A stretch of 64,000 bases of DNA from Asticcacaulis sp. YBE204 (GTDB lineage: Bacteria > Pseudomonadota > Alphaproteobacteria > Caulobacterales > Caulobacteraceae). The position numbers and the translations under genes are program-made. The stretch lies in assembly GCF_000495855.1 (NCBI RefSeq), contig NZ_AWGF01000004.1, positions 186,001 to 250,000 on the forward strand. The letters are read 5' to 3'. Under the pieces are notes generated by a model, which made no database searches, had not been told where the DNA came from, and saw nothing but the letters and a program-made list of their open reading frames with translations. Below are positions 59,927 through 64,000 of this stretch, piece after piece. The stretch's first letter is position 1; every line of letters begins with the position of its first letter.

Positions 59927-62167
59927 TTAAGGTTTTGCGGGGGCTTTGGCGGCCTGCTGACCCGCCGCGATCCCCGGGGTTTCGGTTTTCACGGCGGCTT
60001 TCAGGTCGCTTTGGGCTTCGGCGATTTTCGCCTGTTTTTCGGCCTCGGCCTTTTCGCGCACGGCGGCGTCCTCGATCGTCAGGCGGAACAGCTTCATCCC
60101 CAGCAGGCGATCGTCCTCGCCCCGGCCCAGTTCTTTCAGCGACAGGGGTTCATCGATGACGAAGGTCACCTTGAGGTCCTTTCGGTTGAACACCGACGGC
60201 GGCAGCGGGATGTCCTGATAGGAGCGGATTTTCTCAAGCTCCATCGTGCCGCGCTTGACGCCGTTGATCAGGACGTCGACCTTCATCGGTCGATAGAAGC
60301 TCTTGGCGACCATGCGGATCGAGGGCTTGACCGGGCGGGCGTCGTTTTCAAACTCGATTTCCTGAATAGGAATGACCAGTTCGGCGCGCTTGCCCAGCGT
60401 CCAGGCACCGTCGCCTTCGGGCGGCACCCAGTTCTTGTCGAGCAGGCACGAGCCCTGATTGAGGAAGCCGAAGCCCATCCGCGCCTTGATCGGCTTCCAT
60501 TCCGGGTGATCCAGCGGCAGGTTGCGCTGCGACGCCGGCGGGATGATCCACACGCCGTCGACTTCGCGCAGCAGGGGTTGCAGGTTCTGCGGCGCATAGC
60601 ACTGGTTCAGGAAGACATAGAGGCGGTCATTGTCGATCTGGCCGTTGAGATAGGCTTCGCGGCCCTTGAGCTCGATGGCGCGTTGCCCGATGTTCTCGCG
60701 GGCCATGTACATGGTATTGACCGGCTTTTTCTGCGACACGGCGCGCCAGGTGATTTCGTAAAACAGCTTGTCGTTCAGATGGACCTGCGCTGGGTAGAAG
60801 TCGACGCCCTTGGCGCCTGAAATCAGCTTGTCCCACAGGGGATCAGGCGCCTGATCGAAGATGACGGTCGACCGCGCCAGCTCGGTCTGGGCGCGCATGG
60901 CGGCAATGAAGCCTTGCAGGTCGATCAGCTGGATGACGATGACGGCGGGCAGGGCGACCTGCATGATCTTGGGTCGCGACTTGTAGACGACGACCAGCGC
61001 CATCAGCATCAGGGTATAGGCGATCGGCCAGAAGAAGCGTCCCGACGCGCGTAGCACGGCCAGCTTTTCCAGCAGGTACTGCGGTAGGGGAATGCGGAAC
61101 AGGGTGATGTCGTAGAACTGCACGTGGTTAGACACCGCGACGATCAGCAGGCAGATGAAGGGGATGATCAGCGGTTTGCAGCTGTCGATGAAGGGGCGCG
61201 CCTGACGGGCCGAAAAGGTGATCTGATACAGCAGGACCGCACCGATCAGCAGGCCCAGAATGCCGAGGCCCATATACTGGAAACCTTCGAAATACTGCCC
61301 CATGTCCTGAGGGTGCGAGCGGATGAAAAAGGAGAAATCGGGCTGCACGGGGTTGATCGGCGCGTCCAGTCCCATCGAATAGAAGCCGTAGCCGCGGGCT
61401 TCGGCCGATGAGCCGGAATAGGCGCCGGAAAGGCCCAGCGCGATCATTGGACAGGCAAAGATCAGGGCGCAGTCGCGGATGATCAGCAGGATCTGTTTGC
61501 GGTCCAGTGCCTTGGCGGCGGGGATGAACTTGCGCAGAACGTCGCCGCCCCAGACCGCCGCCATCATGAACAGCATATAGGGGTGCAGGAAGCCGGTAAC
61601 GCCGAGCGAGGCCGCGTACCACCAGTTCTTGTGCTTCTCGTTCTTGACGTTGAAGAATATCCACAGGGTCCACAGAATGAGGAAGTGCGCCACCAGCGTA
61701 TCGTGGCGCATGCGGTAATATAACGCAGGCAGCAGCGTCATGATGATCGCCCCGGCCAGCGCCGCCCACGGCCCCGGCGCGTGCGGACGCACCAGCTTGT
61801 AGCCGAAGAAAAACTGCATGACGACGCACAGGCCGAACCACGGGCCGATGAACTGGAAGTTATCGGGCAGGATCGGGCTCAGGGCCTTGAAGATGAACGA
61901 GAAAAACGGATTGGAGTCCGTATAGATGATGCTGATCCCTGTCGGCCAGGCGAGCAGGTTCTGATAGTTGAACGGCCACGCCCACGGTACGTTGCGGAAG
62001 GCGTGCCAGCCCAGCACATGCTGACCCCAGTCCTCGTCGAGCAGCCAGCCGATGCGCGTCGGGTCGAGAATCTCCACGTGGAAAAACAGGCAGAACAGCA
62101 AGATGGGAGCGGCGACCGTCAGGCCACGGCGCAACCATTTCAGGGCTTCCGGGAGATAGGAGGTCAT
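59927..62167 (-). CDS. DUF6311-like large membrane protein, GT-C-like
   Basis: The protein is 746 residues from ATG 62167 (MTSYLPEALKWLRRG). The first 480 residues carry about ten spans, with early motif GWLLDEDWGQHVLGWHAFRN and repeated WPFNYQNLLAWPTG and YYRMRHDTLVAHFLILWTLWIF. The remainder is soluble and may be periplasmic. This arrangement resembles DUF6311/GT-C-fold glycosyltransferases (a Asp-rich early loop, multi-span N-terminus, soluble C-terminus). A polyprenol-phosphate sugar donor is a guess. The C-terminal 40 residues are Ala/Lys-rich and low-complexity. Confidence 0.72.
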   Translation of the reverse strand: MTSYLPEALKWLRRGLTVAAPILLFCLFFHVEILDPTRIGWLLDEDWGQHVLGWHAFRNVPWAWPFNYQNLLAWPTGISIIYTDSNPFFSFIFKALSPILPDNFQFIGPWFGLCVVMQFFFGYKLVRPHAPGPWAALAGAIIMTLLPALYYRMRHDTLVAHFLILWTLWIFFNVKNEKHKNWWYAASLGVTGFLHPYMLFMMAAVWGGDVLRKFIPAAKALDRKQILLIIRDCALIFACPMIALGLSGAYSGSSAEARGYGFYSMGLDAPINPVQPDFSFFIRSHPQDMGQYFEGFQYMGLGILGLLIGAVLLYQITFSARQARPFIDSCKPLIIPFICLLIVAVSNHVQFYDITLFRIPLPQYLLEKLAVLRASGRFFWPIAYTLMLMALVVVYKSRPKIMQVALPAVIVIQLIDLQGFIAAMRAQTELARSTVIFDQAPDPLWDKLISGAKGVDFYPAQVHLNDKLFYEITWRAVSQKKPVNTMYMARENIGQRAIELKGREAYLNGQIDNDRLYVFLNQCYAPQNLQPLLREVDGVWIIPPASQRNLPLDHPEWKPIKARMGFGFLNQGSCLLDKNWVPPEGDGAWTLGKRAELVIPIQEIEFENDARPVKPSIRMVAKSFYRPMKVDVLINGVKRGTMELEKIRSYQDIPLPPSVFNRKDLKVTFVIDEPLSLKELGRGEDDRLLGMKLFRLTIEDAAVREKAEAEKQAKIAEAQSDLKAAVKTETPGIAAGQQAAKAPAKP

Positions 62168-62292
62168 GCGGACTTTAAGCTCTATCGGATCGAGGAGGGA
62201 TAGGTGCGGCGCATCATAACGAAATCGGCACGCATCACAAGTTGCGTGATCAAACGTTAAAAGAGGGCAAAATTCGGGCGGTAAACAAAAAT

Positions 62293-62492
62293 ATACCTCC
62301 CCATTTTTGAGGGGGAAAGGACTGCGCCCGAAGGGCTTGGTGGTGTCTTTACTTAGGCGCAGCGGGCTACAAAGTCGTAAGTCAGCGAGAACCCCCACCA
62401 CCACATCTCGCTACGTCGTAGCTCGTGCGGTCCCATCGCTTGGCGAAAGCTATATTTTCGTCTGCGCTATACCCCAACCAGTCGGGGCGGTC
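62293..62492. repeat. Family-1 long palindromic intergenic repeat
   Basis: The left end is TACCTCCCCATTTTTGAGGGG and the right end GGGG-containing ACCCCAACCAGTCGGGGCGG. Inside are GGTGGTGTCTTTAC, GAACCCCCACCACC and GCGAAAGCTATATTTTCG. The right half matches, in reverse complement, the partial copy at 16487-16584. It lies between the DUF6311-like gene and carA and takes up most of the 334-bp gap. Confidence 0.65.
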
Positions 62493-62501
62493 TGAGACGG
62501 G

Positions 62502-63674
62502 TTACGCGCTCACCTTCGTGTCGCGCATGTGCTGGGCGAAGCGTTCGAACAGATAGAGCGAATCGACCGGGCCGGGCGAGGCTTCGGGGTGGTGCTGGAC
62601 CGAGAAGACCGGCTTTTGCGCCAGAGCGATGCCGCAGTTGGTGCCGTCGAACAGCGAGACGTGCGTTTCGACCACGCCTTCAGGCAAGCTGTCGCGATCA
62701 ACCGCGAAGCCGTGGTTCATGGACACGATCTCGACCTTGTTCGTCGTGACGTCCTTGACCGGGTGGTTGGCGCCGTGGTGGCCCTGTTCCATCTTGACGG
62801 TCTTTGCACCCAGAGCGAGGGCCAGCATCTGGTGACCGAGGCAGATGCCGAACACCGGCAGGCCCGCATCGACCAGCTTTTTGATTTCCGGCACGGCATA
62901 GGCACCGGTCGCTGCCGGATCGCCGGGGCCGTTCGACAGCAGGACGCCATCGGGCTTGAGGGCGAGGATGTCTTCGGCGGTGGTCTTGGCCGGGACGATC
63001 TTGACGGCCGCGCCGACGCTGATCAGGGCGCGCAGGATGTTCTGCTTGACGCCGTAGTCGATAACCACAACGTTGAAATCTGCCTTCTGACCATCCTTAT
63101 GACCTTCGCCCCATTTCCACAGATCGGACGTATAGGTCGAGGACTGCGCCGAGGTGGCGTCGAGCGCCAGATCGAGCCCGACGAGGCCCGCCCAGTCGGC
63201 GGCCTTTTGCGTCAGGGCGGCGATGTCGAATTGGCCGTTAGGATCGTGGGCGATAACGCCGTGCGGCATGCCCTTTTCACGGATGCGCTTGGTCAGGGCG
63301 CGCGTGTCAATCCCGGCCAGACCGACCACGCCGCGCGAGGCCATCCAGTCGTTGAAGCTCATCGCCGAGCGCCAGTTGGCGGGCGGGGTCGGCACGTCGC
63401 GGAAGATCGCGCCCTTGGCCGCGCGCTTGGGGTCATCGCCTAGTTGCTCCACGTCTTCCGGATTGACACCGACATTGCCGACGTGCGGGAAGGTGAAGGC
63501 GACGATCTGATCCATATAGGACGGGTCGGTGAGGATTTCCTGATAGCCGGTCATGGCCGTATTGAAACAAACCTCGCCCAGCGCGTCGCCGGTGGCGCCG
63601 CAGCCGATGCCCTGAAACACGGTGCCGTCGGCCAGAACCAGTACTCCCGTCACGCCGGGTAATAGATCAGTCAT
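62502..63674 (-). CDS. carA: Carbamoyl-phosphate synthase small subunit
   Basis: The protein is 390 residues from ATG 63674, with CAGGAGTTTTCACC upstream. The N-terminal domain carries [37 protein letters not shown]. The C-terminal glutamine amidotransferase has the nucleophile Cys in [17 protein letters not shown] and the His-Glu pair in [10 protein letters not shown]. It supplies ammonia to CarB for arginine and pyrimidine synthesis in the cytoplasm. carB is not in the window. Confidence 0.97.
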   Translation of the reverse strand: MTDLLPGVTGVLVLADGTVFQGIGCGATGDALGEVCFNTAMTGYQEILTDPSYMDQIVAFTFPHVGNVGVNPEDVEQLGDDPKRAAKGAIFRDVPTPPANWRSAMSFNDWMASRGVVGLAGIDTRALTKRIREKGMPHGVIAHDPNGQFDIAALTQKAADWAGLVGLDLALDATSAQSSTYTSDLWKWGEGHKDGQKADFNVVVIDYGVKQNILRALISVGAAVKIVPAKTTAEDILALKPDGVLLSNGPGDPAATGAYAVPEIKKLVDAGLPVFGICLGHQMLALALGAKTVKMEQGHHGANHPVKDVTTNKVEIVSMNHGFAVDRDSLPEGVVETHVSLFDGTNCGIALAQKPVFSVQHHPEASPGPVDSLYLFERFAQHMRDTKVSA

Positions 63675-64000
63675 GGTGAAAACTCCTGTGAAGGGCAAAG
63701 GTCGGGCAGGCTTGCGGATAAACGGCGGCACACATAGGGACTTTGACCTTGGGGGTCAATGAAAAATCCGGCCTTTTTCGCTCACGTTTTAACACTATTT
63801 ATGAAGTCGTTCGCGATGCGTGGAGCAGGTCGAAAATATGTATAATAAGAAATTTATAAGTATTTGTTCGAAATAATAGATTTGACTTTGAAATATTTCA
63901 GGCGTATTTGTCCGGCATCGATTTATGATTGTCTGCGGATTTGTTTTGTATCCACTGGATGCGCCGGACGAACCTTCCATTCAAATTTTAAGCGAGGCGC
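63675..64000. other. Upstream region of carA and window end, no gene seen
   Basis: The 326 bp are AT-rich from about 63780 and presumably hold the carA promoter. A 61-codon minus-strand frame (63795-63980) has AT-biased, non-coding character. No tRNA or attenuator hairpin is clear. Confidence 0.45.

Noticed and set aside
63795-63980. A 61-codon minus-strand frame at the window end
   Set aside because: It is AT-biased, has no leader, and looks like promoter DNA of carA.

Overview
The window reads as chromosomal DNA of an alphaproteobacterium of the Caulobacterales; Asticcacaulis or a close relative is my best guess. This is an inference from moderately high GC with AT-rich intergenic gaps, a MucR-type regulator, DUF1491 and PAS_5-type proteins, a DivJ-like multi-membrane-span histidine kinase, and gene families typical of that order. 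No 16S or tRNA gene is present to confirm it. Nearly all genes look native. One low-GC gene (19484-20128) and one MITE-like insertion (10589-10758) are the clearest candidates for acquired DNA.

Layout. 0-8.3 kb: a 5'-truncated Sel1-repeat protein, an SMP-30/gluconolactonase-like enzyme, and a two-component system facing a MacAB-like three-gene ABC efflux operon. 8.3-16.4 kb: mucR, a PAS protein, a stand-alone DnaA domain IV protein, the MITE, a small membrane protein, sufE, two divergent histidine kinases (one soluble with a degenerate ATP-binding box, one DivJ-like), and small conserved proteins. 16.5-23.5 kb: an MFS transporter, a shortened FtsW/RodA-like membrane protein, a PAQR protein, the low-GC HEAT-like gene, a MarR/DUF1398 pair behind a 20-bp perfect palindrome, a strong candidate small RNA on the minus strand, prfC, and a Tat-exported FliL-like protein. 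23.6-27.1 kb: a response regulator followed by two tandem paralogues of unknown function. 27.1-34.6 kb: an MliC-like lipoprotein, a prolyl oligopeptidase, a pair of small membrane proteins with a winged-helix regulator, ArsR plus a tandem SRPBCC protein, and phhB-phhA for phenylalanine hydroxylation.

34.7-43.4 kb: three exported minus-strand enzymes (M28 peptidase, oligogalacturonate-lyase-like propeller, GH127 beta-L-arabinofuranosidase) that suggest use of plant polymers, then a copper-resistance set (a Cys/His-rich exported protein, copA, copB). 43.4-53.4 kb: dusA, a retropepsin-like protease, a 44-residue ORF, three tandem paralogous small exported proteins, a chemoreceptor, a SleB-like cell wall hydrolase and uvrB. 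53.4-63.7 kb: small conserved genes, a lipoprotein, a DUF4870-DinB-folB-queD group, trxB, an ELM1-like protein, greA, a large DUF6311-type membrane protein and carA.

The intergenic DNA is unusually rich in structure. Two families of long palindromic elements (about 60-200 bp) sit at gene 3' ends. A dispersed hairpin with an AAAAGTG...CGGTTTT core occurs five times. The most interesting candidates for new biology are the minus-strand sRNA at 21099-21183, the response regulator with tandem paralogues, the three-copy secreted protein family, the SEDS-like protein that appears to lack the catalytic aspartate, and the MITE next to the DnaA-domain gene. All calls come from reading the sequence by eye; no database search was possible.
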